A DNA stretch of 64,000 bases from Eubacterium sp. GTDB taxonomy: Bacteria; Bacillota; Clostridia; Lachnospirales; Lachnospiraceae. How positions within the stretch are numbered: position 1 is the stretch's first letter; each line of letters starts with the position of its first letter. The translations under genes and the position numbers were made by a program. Below are positions 26,152-33,359 of the stretch, piece after piece. A model generated the notes under the pieces. That model was not told the origin of the DNA. It saw only the letters and a program-made list of their open reading frames with translations, and did no database searches. The stretch spans positions 1-64,000 of the forward strand of contig JAGCPW010000044.1 in NCBI GenBank assembly GCA_017965495.1, given 5' to 3'.

Positions 26152-29100
26152 TTGAAAAAGTTTTTTGATGTATTTCAAAACTTAAAATTAAAAGATGATA
26201 TAAAAGCTCTCTTTGAAGATGTAACGGTAATTAAAATTACTACTAACAGAGATCACACAAAGATGAGAGTATATATCGAAAGTAGCAGACTTATAGAAAA
26301 GTCTGCTATTTATGATGTGAAAAAAGCAATTGAGCAAAGTCTTATGACTGGCAAACACATGGAAGTTCAAATCATTGAAAAGTACAACCTTTCTAGCCAG
26401 TACACAAGAGAATATTTGTTAGAGGAATACAAAGAAAGCCTAGCAATGGAGTTTGGTGAGAAGTCTCACAGCTTGGGTGTTAATTTCAAGAAAGCCCCTA
26501 TGCATTTTGACGGGGACAAGTTAGAGATTAGCTTTATCAAGTCTATCGTGGCTGAGTCCAAAGTAAATGAGATGGCAGAAGATTTGAAACGTATTTTTGC
26601 CGAGCGGTTTGGAATGCCAATAGAAGTGGAAGTGTTCATGAAAGAATCTCAGGGAAGAAGATTTGAGGAGCACAACAAAAAGAAAATAGAAAACGAAGTT
26701 CAGGCTATTATGAAAAAGAGTCAAAAAGAGCCAGAAAAGAAAGAGACTGTGACTGACGAAGACGGCAACGAAGTTGTGGTTAAAAAAGTGACTAAAGCTT
26801 CCGCCGAAGACAAAGACGGTGTAGTCTATGGCAAAGACTTTGACTTAGACGATGCTAACAACAAGAGAATTATTAGCGACCTTAAGGATGTGTATGAAGG
26901 AACAGGTCGTGTGATTTGTAAGGGACAAATCTTTGGAATAGATTCTAATGAAACTAGAACTGGCAAGTTCATTGTGAAGATGGATATTACTGATTTTACT
27001 GACAGTATCACTGTAAAAATCTTTTTGCCAAATGAGGCTGTTAAGGATGACTTTTTATCAATCGTTAAAGAAGGTACTTTCATTCAGGTGCTTGGTAGCG
27101 CTTTGTATGATGACTTTGATGGTGAAGTTGAAATTACAAGAGTGGGCGGAATCAAGGTTATCCCTGGTTTTGCTAAATCTTTGCGTGAAGATAATGCAGT
27201 AGAAAAGAGAGTAGAACTTCACTGCCATACAAAGATGAGTGATATGGATGCGGTTACTGACCCTGGTGATTTAGTTCAAAGAGCGTATGACTGGGGACAT
27301 AAGGCTATAGCTATTACAGATCACGGTGTAGTTTTGGGATTCCCAGATGCACATCATCAGTTCGAGAGTATAAAAGCAAAATGCAAGAAGAATAATGAAG
27401 AGTGCGACTTTAAGGTTATTTACGGAGTGGAAGCTTACCTTGTAGATGACATCAAGGGTATTGTTGTGAACCCTAAAGGTCAAAGACTGGATGATGAATA
27501 TGTAGTCTTTGACTTGGAGACAACAGGACTTAGTGCCATTGCAGATAGAATTATTGAAATAGGCGCAGTTAAGATTAAGAATGGTGAGATTGTTGATCGA
27601 TTCTCCACTTTTGTAAATCCTGAAAGACCTATTCCATACAAGGTGGAAGATTTGACAGGTATCAATGACAACATGGTTAAGGACGCACCAAAGATAGAAG
27701 AAGTTCTACCACAGTTCTTAGAGTTTGTGGGCGATTCTGTTTTGGTTGCACACAATGCTGACTTTGACGTTAGTTACATTGAAGAAAACTGTAGACGTAT
27801 GGATATTGAATGCGACTTTACATCAGTTGATACTATGAATATGTCGAGATATCTTGTGACAGGACTTGCAAGATATAAACTCGATACGGTGGCAAAGGCT
27901 TTGGAAGTGCCACTAGGTAATCATCACAGAGCTGTAGATGATGCGGAGTGTACTGCTAAAATATTCCAAAAGCTAGTGACGAGACTTAAAGAAGATGGCG
28001 TGAAGACTTTAGATGAAATAAATCCAAAGGCAGATGATTCAAATGAGTTCAAGAGCAAACTAACTTCTTACCATGCAATCATTTTGGTTAAGAACTTAGT
28101 TGGCCTTAAGAATCTTTATAAATTGATTTCAATTTCTCATATTGAGACATTCGCTAGACGCCCTCGAATTATGAAAAGCGATCTAGAAAGACTTCGTGAG
28201 GGATTGATTCTTGGAAGTGCTTGTGAGGCAGGAGAACTTTATCAAGCAATCCTGCAGAATGTTCCTGCAAAGGATATTTCAAGAATTGCAGACTACTATG
28301 ATTACTTTGAAATCCAACCAACAGGAAACAATGAGTTCTTGCTTAGCGAGAGAACTACAAAGAAGAAGAGAAGTATCGTGGTAGATTCAGTTAAGGATCT
28401 CCAGGATATTAATAAGCGAATATATAATCTTGGTAAGAAGATGGGCAAGATGACAGTTGCCACATGTGACGTTCACTTTATGGACCCAGAAGATGAACTT
28501 TACAGAAGAATTATTCAGAGTGGAAAAAAATACGATGATGCAGACCAACAGCCCCCATTATATTTGCGAACAACAGAAGAAATGTTAGATGAATTCGACT
28601 ACTTAGGAAGTGATATAGCAGAAGAAGTAGTCATTGCAAATACAAACAAGATTGCGGATATGATTGAAACTATCTCGCCTATCTATCCAGACAAGTGTCC
28701 TCCAGTTCTTGAGAATTCTGAGGAGAATTTGCGTGAGATGTGCTACAAGAAAGCACACGAGATGTATGGTGATGAACTTCCAAGCATTGTTAAAGAGCGT
28801 TTGGATGTCGAACTTAACTCAATCATCGGTAATGGATACGCCGTTATGTACATAATGGCTCAAAAACTTGTTGCAAAATCTACTGAAGATGGATACCTAG
28901 TAGGATCTCGTGGTTCTGTTGGTTCCTCGTTTGCAGCAACAATGTCTAGTATCACAGAGTGTAATCCATTGCCGCCTCATTATTATTGTGAGCATTGTCG
29001 TACATCAGTATTTGAGAATGAATATTCAGCCTCAAGCGACGTGGACGAAGAACAAGTCAAAAAATTGCAAGGTCACATAGTTGAAGTCCGCCGCGACGGT

Positions 29101-30687
29101 GGTGTAGGATTTGACTTGCCGGATGGTATTTGTCCTCACTGTGGTGAGAAGATGAAGAAGGATGGTCTTGAGATTCCGTTTGAGACATTCCTTGGCTTTG
29201 GCGGAAACAAAGAGCCTGATATCGACCTTAACTTCTCCGGAGACTACCAAGCTAGAGCTCACGCTTACACTGAGGAAATGTTTGGTAAAGGAAACACATT
29301 TAGAGCAGGCACAATCTCTGGCGTTGCTGAGAAGACTGCGTTTGGTTTTGTTAAGCATTATTATGAAGACCATAATGAGCAGAAGAGAAAAGCAGAGATT
29401 GAGAGAATAAAAAATAAACTAACTGGTGTTCGTAAGACTACTGGTCAGCATCCGGGTGGAATTGTTATAGTTCCTCGTGATAAGGAAATTTATGACTTTA
29501 CACCAATTCAAAAACCAGCAAATGATATGAACACAGATGTTATAACAACTCACTTCGAGTATCACGCAATTGATAGTAACTTACTAAAACTTGATGAGCT
29601 GGGACACGACGATCCAACCATGATTCGTCGTTTGGAAAAATACACAGATACAGACGTACGTAAAGACGTACCTTTTGACGATCCAAAGGTTATGTCGTTA
29701 TTCGAGAGTCCAAAGGTACTTGGCATTACATCTGCAGATATTGATGGATGTCCAACGGGCTCACTTGGACTTCCAGAGTTAGGCACAGACTTTGTTATTC
29801 AGATGATAGTTGACACAAAGCCTACTAAGTTCGCCGATTTGGTACGTTTGGCTGGTTTGTCGCACGGTGCAGATGTTTGGCTTGGAAATGCACAGCTTCT
29901 AATTAAAGACGGAAGATGTACTATTTCATCAGCTATCTGTACACGTGATGATATTATGGTTTATTTGATGGACAAAGGAATTGATCCATTGATAAGTTTC
30001 GAGATTATGGAGCATGTCCGCAAGGGTAAAGGACTTCTAAACTACATCGACAAAGAAGGAAACGAGATAGACGAAGAACAAATCATGCGCGACAACGATG
30101 TTCCAGATTGGTATATTTGGTCATGTAAGAAAATTTCATACATGTTCCCTAAAGCTCATGCCGCAGCATACATTATGATGGCTTTGCGCGTAGCTTGGTA
30201 CAAAGTTTACCATCCGCTTGCATACTACGCTGCATTCTTTGGCATCCGTGCAAAACAGTTCAACTACGAAACAATGTGTATGGGCGCTCAGAAGTTAGAA
30301 TTTGAATTTAATAAAGTAAAAGAAAGAATCAACAACAAGACATCTCAACCAAAAGACGATGCCATATACTCAGACATGAGAGTAGTACAAGAAATGTACG
30401 CTCGTGGTTTCGAGTTCTTACCACTAGATATTTACAAAGCAAAGGCTCATGACTTCCAGATTATTGACGGAAAGATAATGCCATCGCTTGATAGTATCGA
30501 AGGAATGGGAGACAAGGTTGCAGAGCAATTAGAAGAGGTGATTAGCCATATGGATGGCCCATTCCAGTCGAAGAAAGAGATGCAAGAGAAGTGTGGTGTG
30601 AATAAAACCGTGACTGAAAAGATGACGGAACTAGGATTGCTGGAGGGCATGAAAGAAGATAGCCAATTATCAATTTTTGATTTATAA
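26152..30687 (+). CDS. polC: DNA polymerase III PolC (Gram-positive type alpha subunit)
   Basis: 1511 residues, replicative polymerase with its own proofreading domain. Order: N-terminal domain and charged linker (to about 225), OB fold (about 230-340), PHP domain beginning HCHTKMSD (H357-H359) and split by the inserted DEDD exonuclease with FDLETTGL (D454, E456), then palm, fingers and thumb with PDIDLNFSGDYQ (D1023, D1025). The Zn-finger-like Cys sets CEHC and CPHC lie near residues 945-1000. Translation starts at TTG 26152, one base after the ispG stop; the end of ispG supplies the SD (GGGGAAAG). PolC rather than DnaE as the large polymerase is typical of low-GC Firmicutes. Confidence 0.96.
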   Translation: MKKFFDVFQNLKLKDDIKALFEDVTVIKITTNRDHTKMRVYIESSRLIEKSAIYDVKKAIEQSLMTGKHMEVQIIEKYNLSSQYTREYLLEEYKESLAMEFGEKSHSLGVNFKKAPMHFDGDKLEISFIKSIVAESKVNEMAEDLKRIFAERFGMPIEVEVFMKESQGRRFEEHNKKKIENEVQAIMKKSQKEPEKKETVTDEDGNEVVVKKVTKASAEDKDGVVYGKDFDLDDANNKRIISDLKDVYEGTGRVICKGQIFGIDSNETRTGKFIVKMDITDFTDSITVKIFLPNEAVKDDFLSIVKEGTFIQVLGSALYDDFDGEVEITRVGGIKVIPGFAKSLREDNAVEKRVELHCHTKMSDMDAVTDPGDLVQRAYDWGHKAIAITDHGVVLGFPDAHHQFESIKAKCKKNNEECDFKVIYGVEAYLVDDIKGIVVNPKGQRLDDEYVVFDLETTGLSAIADRIIEIGAVKIKNGEIVDRFSTFVNPERPIPYKVEDLTGINDNMVKDAPKIEEVLPQFLEFVGDSVLVAHNADFDVSYIEENCRRMDIECDFTSVDTMNMSRYLVTGLARYKLDTVAKALEVPLGNHHRAVDDAECTAKIFQKLVTRLKEDGVKTLDEINPKADDSNEFKSKLTSYHAIILVKNLVGLKNLYKLISISHIETFARRPRIMKSDLERLREGLILGSACEAGELYQAILQNVPAKDISRIADYYDYFEIQPTGNNEFLLSERTTKKKRSIVVDSVKDLQDINKRIYNLGKKMGKMTVATCDVHFMDPEDELYRRIIQSGKKYDDADQQPPLYLRTTEEMLDEFDYLGSDIAEEVVIANTNKIADMIETISPIYPDKCPPVLENSEENLREMCYKKAHEMYGDELPSIVKERLDVELNSIIGNGYAVMYIMAQKLVAKSTEDGYLVGSRGSVGSSFAATMSSITECNPLPPHYYCEHCRTSVFENEYSASSDVDEEQVKKLQGHIVEVRRDGGVGFDLPDGICPHCGEKMKKDGLEIPFETFLGFGGNKEPDIDLNFSGDYQARAHAYTEEMFGKGNTFRAGTISGVAEKTAFGFVKHYYEDHNEQKRKAEIERIKNKLTGVRKTTGQHPGGIVIVPRDKEIYDFTPIQKPANDMNTDVITTHFEYHAIDSNLLKLDELGHDDPTMIRRLEKYTDTDVRKDVPFDDPKVMSLFESPKVLGITSADIDGCPTGSLGLPELGTDFVIQMIVDTKPTKFADLVRLAGLSHGADVWLGNAQLLIKDGRCTISSAICTRDDIMVYLMDKGIDPLISFEIMEHVRKGKGLLNYIDKEGNEIDEEQIMRDNDVPDWYIWSCKKISYMFPKAHAAAYIMMALRVAWYKVYHPLAYYAAFFGIRAKQFNYETMCMGAQKLEFEFNKVKERINNKTSQPKDDAIYSDMRVVQEMYARGFEFLPLDIYKAKAHDFQIIDGKIMPSLDSIEGMGDKVAEQLEEVISHMDGPFQSKKEMQEKCGVNKTVTEKMTELGLLEGMKEDSQLSIFDL

Positions 30688-30704
30688 ATAAATGTGATAA
30701 CCAC

Positions 30705-30732
30705 TTGAAAAAATCGTTATAACGTTTATAAT
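30705..30732 (+). promoter_or_regulatory. sigma-A-type promoter for the tandem-hairpin RNA
   Basis: TTGAAA (30705-30710), a 16-base spacer, TATAAT (30727-30732). It lies 18 bases after the polC stop and directs transcription into the structured region at about 30739, not into a coding sequence. Confidence 0.7.
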
Positions 30733-30738
30733 AAAAGT

Positions 30739-30928
30739 AGAGATACTAATCTCTATCATCACTTAAATAAGAGGAGTGACGGTTCTGACTCCTCGGTAAA
30801 CAAAAAGATAACCGGAGAGATGAGAGGAGTGACGGTTCTGACTCCTCGGTAAACAAAAAGTTAACCGAGTGATGATAAAAAAGGGAGAGAAACAGAGGGT
30901 AAATGCCTGGAGTTTTTCTCCTTTTTTA
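30739..30928 (+). ncRNA. candidate structured RNA with two near-identical hairpin repeats and its own promoter and terminator
   Basis: About 190 bases without an open frame. A 5' hairpin AGAGAT-ACTA-ATCTCT begins near the predicted transcript start. TATCATCACT (30754-30763) pairs with AGTGATGATA (30868-30877), enclosing two 44-base repeats with GAGGAGT/ACTCCTC stems and GACGGTTCTG loops. In each repeat CGGTT of the loop can also pair with AACCG at the repeat's end, giving an alternative fold. A 10-bp terminator stem (GGAGAGAAAC 30884-30893 with GTTTTTCTCC 30912-30921, one G-U) and a T run close it. The ACGG in both loops recalls the mini-ykkC (ACGR) and TwoAYGGAY motifs, but loop size and sequence fit neither properly. 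No regulated gene follows directly, so a free-standing small RNA is most likely. Confidence 0.6.
30771..30867 (+). repeat. tandem 44-bp direct repeat, 53-bp period
   Basis: Units 30771-30814 and 30824-30867 are identical except for one base (A versus T in AAAAGATAACCG / AAAAGTTAACCG). Each is a complete hairpin plus a tail complementary to its own loop. Such near-identity between non-coding units suggests recent duplication or strong constraint. Confidence 0.92.
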
Positions 30929-30955
30929 TTGCACTAAAATCATATAAATAAAATG

Positions 30956-30984
30956 TTGCAAAAGAAAAACAAAAAGAGTATAAT
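30956..30984 (+). promoter_or_regulatory. strong sigma-A promoter of the small toxin-like gene
   Basis: TTGCAA (30956-30961), 17-base spacer, TATAAT (30979-30984). The predicted transcript starts about 30991, a few bases before the left inverted repeat at 30995. Confidence 0.8.
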
Positions 30985-31071
30985 GTGAATTCTAGAGCTA
31001 CCTCTATACGGTATGCGGTTAGCCTGGACCTAGACAGTATAAATGCTGTTGATGGGAAAGGAGGTGATAAT

Positions 31072-31152
31072 ATGACAGTTTATGAATGCATGATGGTATT
31101 CCTGAATCTGCTCTCCATTATCATTCTCGTCTTTTTAGACGCAAAAAAATAA
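31072..31152 (+). CDS. 26-residue hydrophobic peptide, putative type I (holin-like) toxin
   Basis: The peptide has a polar N-terminus MTVYECMM, one membrane span (roughly residues 9-22, VFLNLLSIIILVFL) and a charged end DAKK. This is the plan of holin-like type I toxins (Hol_Tox, MTVYExL start) of Firmicutes, which insert in the membrane. It has an unusually perfect SD, AAAGGAGGTGAT (about 31057-31068), just before ATG 31072. The leader is about 80 bases, can pair with the region after the terminator, and carries one of the inverted repeats, so translation is probably controlled by RNA structure. The stop codon lies within the terminator stem. A candidate antisense RNA is encoded on the other strand. 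Confidence 0.72.
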   Translation: MTVYECMMVFLNLLSIIILVFLDAKK

Positions 31153-31220
31153 CCGTGCCGAGACGGTTATTTTTTTAATAAAGTAATCGCAAGGCTAACC
31201 GTATACCGGTAGCTCTTTAC
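31143..31220 (-). ncRNA. candidate antisense (antitoxin) RNA of the toxin-like locus
   Basis: A predicted RNA of about 75 bases from the - strand promoter to the bidirectional terminator. Its 3' part is complementary to the 3' end of the toxin mRNA over the terminator stem. Its 5' end (GAGCTACC...GGTTAGCCT) repeats the 5' end of the toxin mRNA rather than complementing it, because the flanking repeats are inverted. Convergent RNAs sharing a terminator recall the fst/par type I system, which instead has direct repeats. No open frame of note. Confidence 0.45.
31149..31176. terminator. bidirectional terminator of the toxin-like locus
   Basis: ATAACCGT (31149-31156), GCCGAG, ACGGTTAT (31163-31170), with T7 to the right and A7 (31143-31149) to the left, so it can stop transcription from both sides. 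The convergent RNAs would be fully complementary across this hairpin. Confidence 0.85.
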
Positions 31221-31226
31221 ACTGTT

Positions 31227-31255
31227 AATATAAAACAAATATTATTATAAATCAA
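31227..31255 (-). promoter_or_regulatory. minus-strand promoter for a candidate antitoxin RNA
   Basis: Read on the - strand: TTGATT (31255-31250), 17-base spacer, TATATT (31232-31227). The predicted start is about 31220, just before the right-hand copy of GAGCTACC. Confidence 0.55.
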
Positions 31256-31292
31256 GATATATGGTAAAATAATTTCAAGTGGAGGTTTGAAT

Positions 31293-31772
31293 ATGGAATT
31301 AGTAGATATATTAAAAAAGAGAAAAAGTATTAGAAAGTATACAGATGAGAACATTTCAGATGAAGTGTTAAATCAAATTATAGAAGCAGGAAAACTGGCA
31401 CCTTCTGGTCGCAACAAAAAGCCAGTGCGCTTCATATTAGTCCAGGACAAAGAAACCCTAGAGTACCTTTCAAACACAAGAAGTCACGGATCACAAATAC
31501 TAGCTGGTGCAAATGCAGCCATAGTGGTGATAGGTGATAGTGAATTATCTGACACTTGGATAGAAGATTGCTCAATTGCAATGATGATCATGCAACTTAG
31601 AGCCACAGAACTTGGCATTGGAAATTGCTGGGTTCAAGTAAGAGGAAGATATCTAGATGAAACTGGTGAATTAACGGCAGACCTAATCAAATCTAAACTT
31701 AATATTGAAGATAAATATTCAGTTGAATGTATGTTATCACTAGGAATGCCAGCAGAAGACTGGCGTGAATAA
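31293..31772 (+). CDS. small nitroreductase-family FMN protein
   Basis: 159 residues, a compact member of the nitroreductase family. It begins VDILKKRKSIRKYTDENISDEVLNQIIEAGKLAPSGRN, of which RKSIRKYT and APSGRN are the FMN-phosphate-binding signature, and has GIGNCWVQ in the middle. Such proteins are FMN-dependent NAD(P)H oxidoreductases, often dimeric, and short clostridial forms have unassigned substrates. ATG 31293 follows GGAGG (31281-31285) at seven bases; an upstream in-frame TTG at 31287 is too close to the SD. Single gene with an extended -10 (TGGTAAAAT, 31262-31270) and a terminator. Confidence 0.88.
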   Translation: MELVDILKKRKSIRKYTDENISDEVLNQIIEAGKLAPSGRNKKPVRFILVQDKETLEYLSNTRSHGSQILAGANAAIVVIGDSELSDTWIEDCSIAMMIMQLRATELGIGNCWVQVRGRYLDETGELTADLIKSKLNIEDKYSVECMLSLGMPAEDWRE

Positions 31773-31773
31773 A

Positions 31774-31803
31774 TAAAAAAGCACTCCGTTTGGAGTGCTT
31801 TTT
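31774..31803. terminator. bidirectional terminator between nitroreductase and tRNA-Glu
   Basis: GCACTCC (31781-31787), GTTT, GGAGTGC (31792-31798), with A7 on the left and T5 on the right. It serves both the + strand nitroreductase and the - strand tRNA gene. Confidence 0.9.
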
Positions 31804-31804
31804 A

Positions 31805-31876
31805 CAGCTCGTAGGGGAATTGAACCCCTGATTCCGCCTTGAGAGGGCGGCGTCTTAACCACTTGACCAACGAGCC
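31805..31876 (-). tRNA. tRNA-Glu (anticodon CTC)
   Basis: The 72-base cloverleaf on the - strand has acceptor GGCTCGT/ACGAGCT (first pair G-U), D arm GTC/GAC, anticodon stem CCGCC/GGCGG with loop CTCTCAA giving anticodon CTC for GAG codons, and T arm AGGGG-TTCAATT-CCCCT. The discriminator is G, as expected for tRNA-Glu. CCA is not encoded, so it must be added. It has its own promoter and a bidirectional terminator, so it is a solitary tRNA transcription unit. Confidence 0.95.
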
Positions 31877-31889
31877 AAGACCAAGATTT

Positions 31890-31917
31890 ATTATAACAAT
31901 AATCTATATATTTGCAA
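31890..31917 (-). promoter_or_regulatory. promoter of tRNA-Glu
   Basis: On the - strand: TTGCAA (31917-31912), 16-base spacer, TATAAT (31895-31890), about 14 bases before the mature tRNA 5' end. Confidence 0.75.
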
Positions 31918-31950
31918 TAGTTTTTTGTAAATGTTAAAGTAGAAACAGTT

Positions 31951-32766
31951 ATGGAATGGATTAGAAACAAAACAGTTTTAATAACGGGAGCATCATCAGG
32001 TATAGGACGAGCTTTGACGGAGAAGCTTGTCAGATACTATGGTTGTCGTGTGATTGGAATTGGACAATCTGAAGAAAAACTGCACTACGTGAAGACTAAC
32101 CTTACTTATATGACAGACTTCTTTGAGTACAGAGTATTTGATGCTAGCCAGGAAGAAAACTGGGATGTTTTGGCGATGGAGCTAAAAAAAGAGGGAAGAA
32201 AAATAGACATTCTTATTAATAATGTAGGAACGCTCCCTATGCTTCAGCGAGTTAATAATTATAAAGAAGATGTCATTAGAGATACTTTTGACGTAAATTA
32301 TTATTCATATAGATATGCAGTTAATGCATTACTACCTATATTAAGAGAGTCTAACATGCCAGGCATTGTAAATATTGTAAGTGCAGATGCGCTTGTTCCT
32401 TTGATAGGTACATCAGCACACTCCGAGAGCCAGGCAGCGCTTTTGTCGTACTCAAAGAGTCTAGTAGCAGAGCTTGGACGTGAAATGTATGTGGGATATA
32501 TGATTCCAGGATTTGTACAGACGGAATACTTCAGAAATCAATATAAAACAATCGATAAAAAGTTATTTAAAAAGATAAAACTTACACCAGAAAAGGCAGC
32601 AGAAAAGATTACTAGAAAGATCTTAAAGCAAAAAGTAAGAGGTTTAATAGGAAGAGACGCCAAATTTATGGATAAATTTTCAAGACTCTTCCCAGCGCTA
32701 AGTGTTAAATGGTACGAAATTAAGGTTAAACACTCTAAGACTAAACTGTTTGAGAACGTCAAATAA
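31951..32766 (+). CDS. SDR-family protein lacking the catalytic Tyr and Lys
   Basis: 271 residues with a Rossmann fold of the classical short-chain dehydrogenase type: TGASSGIG at 12-19 for dinucleotide binding, NNVG (90-93) in place of NNAG, and the catalytic Ser at S144. At the position where YxxxK is expected (13 residues after the Ser) the sequence reads H157-SES-Q161, so both catalytic residues are replaced. The C-terminal 60 residues are basic and amphipathic, as in membrane-associated SDRs. It may be a non-catalytic nucleotide-binding protein or use altered chemistry. No good SD precedes ATG 31951. The gene stands alone between tRNA-Glu (divergent) and the rimP promoter. Confidence 0.82.
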   Translation: MEWIRNKTVLITGASSGIGRALTEKLVRYYGCRVIGIGQSEEKLHYVKTNLTYMTDFFEYRVFDASQEENWDVLAMELKKEGRKIDILINNVGTLPMLQRVNNYKEDVIRDTFDVNYYSYRYAVNALLPILRESNMPGIVNIVSADALVPLIGTSAHSESQAALLSYSKSLVAELGREMYVGYMIPGFVQTEYFRNQYKTIDKKLFKKIKLTPEKAAEKITRKILKQKVRGLIGRDAKFMDKFSRLFPALSVKWYEIKVKHSKTKLFENVK

Positions 32767-32769
32767 GCC

Positions 32770-32798
32770 TTGACATAATGAGTTTATACTTATATAAT
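32770..32798 (+). promoter_or_regulatory. consensus sigma-A promoter of the rimP-nusA-infB operon
   Basis: TTGACA (32770-32775), exactly 17 bases, TATAAT (32793-32798). Transcript start predicted near 32805. It begins four bases after the stop of the SDR gene. Confidence 0.9.
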
Positions 32799-32829
32799 GC
32801 CTATTGTGAACAGAATACTAGAAGAAACG

Positions 32830-32857
32830 AAAAGCAGTCCGAAAGGGCCGCTTTTTT
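32830..32857 (+). terminator. leader terminator (attenuator candidate) before rimP
   Basis: AAAAGC-A-GTCC, GAAA tetraloop (32841-32844), GGGC-C-GCTTTTTT. It lies about 25 bases into the leader and 20 bases before the rimP ATG, with one A/C mismatch in the stem. Placed between promoter and first gene of the nusA operon, it could let NusA or another factor control read-through. Confidence 0.7.
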
Positions 32858-32876
32858 CTATGAATTAGGAGGACAA

Positions 32877-33344
32877 ATGTCTAAACGAAAAGATGTAGAG
32901 GCAAAGACCGAAGAGTTAGTTATGCCCCTTATTGACGAAAAAGGCTTTGAGTTTGTAGACACAGAGTTTGTAAAAGAGGGAAGTAGCTACTATTTAAGGG
33001 TGTTTGTGGACAAACCAGGTGGTATTACGATAGACGATTTAGAGTCGGTATCAAGACCACTTAGCGACAAACTAGATGAAAAGGATTTTGTCGATGAACA
33101 GTACATCCTAGAAGTTAGTTCGCCAGGACTTGGCCGACCAATGAAAAAGGATAGAGACTTCGATAGAAACTTGGAAAAGGTTTGTGAAATCCATTTGTAC
33201 AAAGGTATAGATGGCGAAAAAGAGATAATAGGACTTTTAAAGTCTTATGATAAAGAAACTATTACCATTGAAACAGAAGAAGGTAATGAAATACAAATAG
33301 ACAGAGCAAATGTTTCTCTGGCTAGAGAATATATTGAGTTTTAG
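32877..33344 (+). CDS. rimP: ribosome maturation factor RimP
   Basis: 155 residues, the usual length. RimP assists assembly of the 30S subunit in the cytosol. The family is shown by GFEFVDTEFVKEGSSYYLRVFVDKPGGI, of which YYLRVFVDKPGGI is the clearest stretch, DDLESVSRPLSDKLDE and YILEVSSPGLGRPM. The start is ATG 32877 after AGGAGG (32867-32872); an in-frame ATG at 32778 lies inside the promoter and cannot be used. First gene of the nusA-infB operon. Confidence 0.93.
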   Translation: MSKRKDVEAKTEELVMPLIDEKGFEFVDTEFVKEGSSYYLRVFVDKPGGITIDDLESVSRPLSDKLDEKDFVDEQYILEVSSPGLGRPMKKDRDFDRNLEKVCEIHLYKGIDGEKEIIGLLKSYDKETITIETEEGNEIQIDRANVSLAREYIEF

Positions 33345-33359
33345 GAGGATATTAGAAAA

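Larger units (their letters stand above)
30995..31215. repeat. inverted repeats bounding the toxin-like locus
   Basis: GAGCTACC (30995-31002) is complementary to GGTAGCTC (31208-31215). GGTATGCGGTTAGCCT (31010-31025) pairs with AGGCTAACCGTATACC (31192-31207) with one G-U. The left copy carries an extra seven-base unit (TCTATAC before GGTATGC), an apparent duplication, so the right arm has two possible partners. The result is a 221-bp unit with terminal inverted repeats that also sit at the predicted 5' ends of the two convergent transcripts. Confidence 0.88.

Noticed and set aside
30771..30867. CRISPR-like or T-box interpretation of the tandem repeats
   Set aside because: There are only two units with a nine-base gap. 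No T-box TGGNACC bulge, and no aminoacyl-tRNA or amino-acid gene downstream.
32778..32876. Upstream ATG extending rimP by 33 codons
   Set aside because: It would start inside the consensus promoter (TTGACA-N17-TATAAT) and read through the leader terminator; the SD AGGAGG points to 32877.
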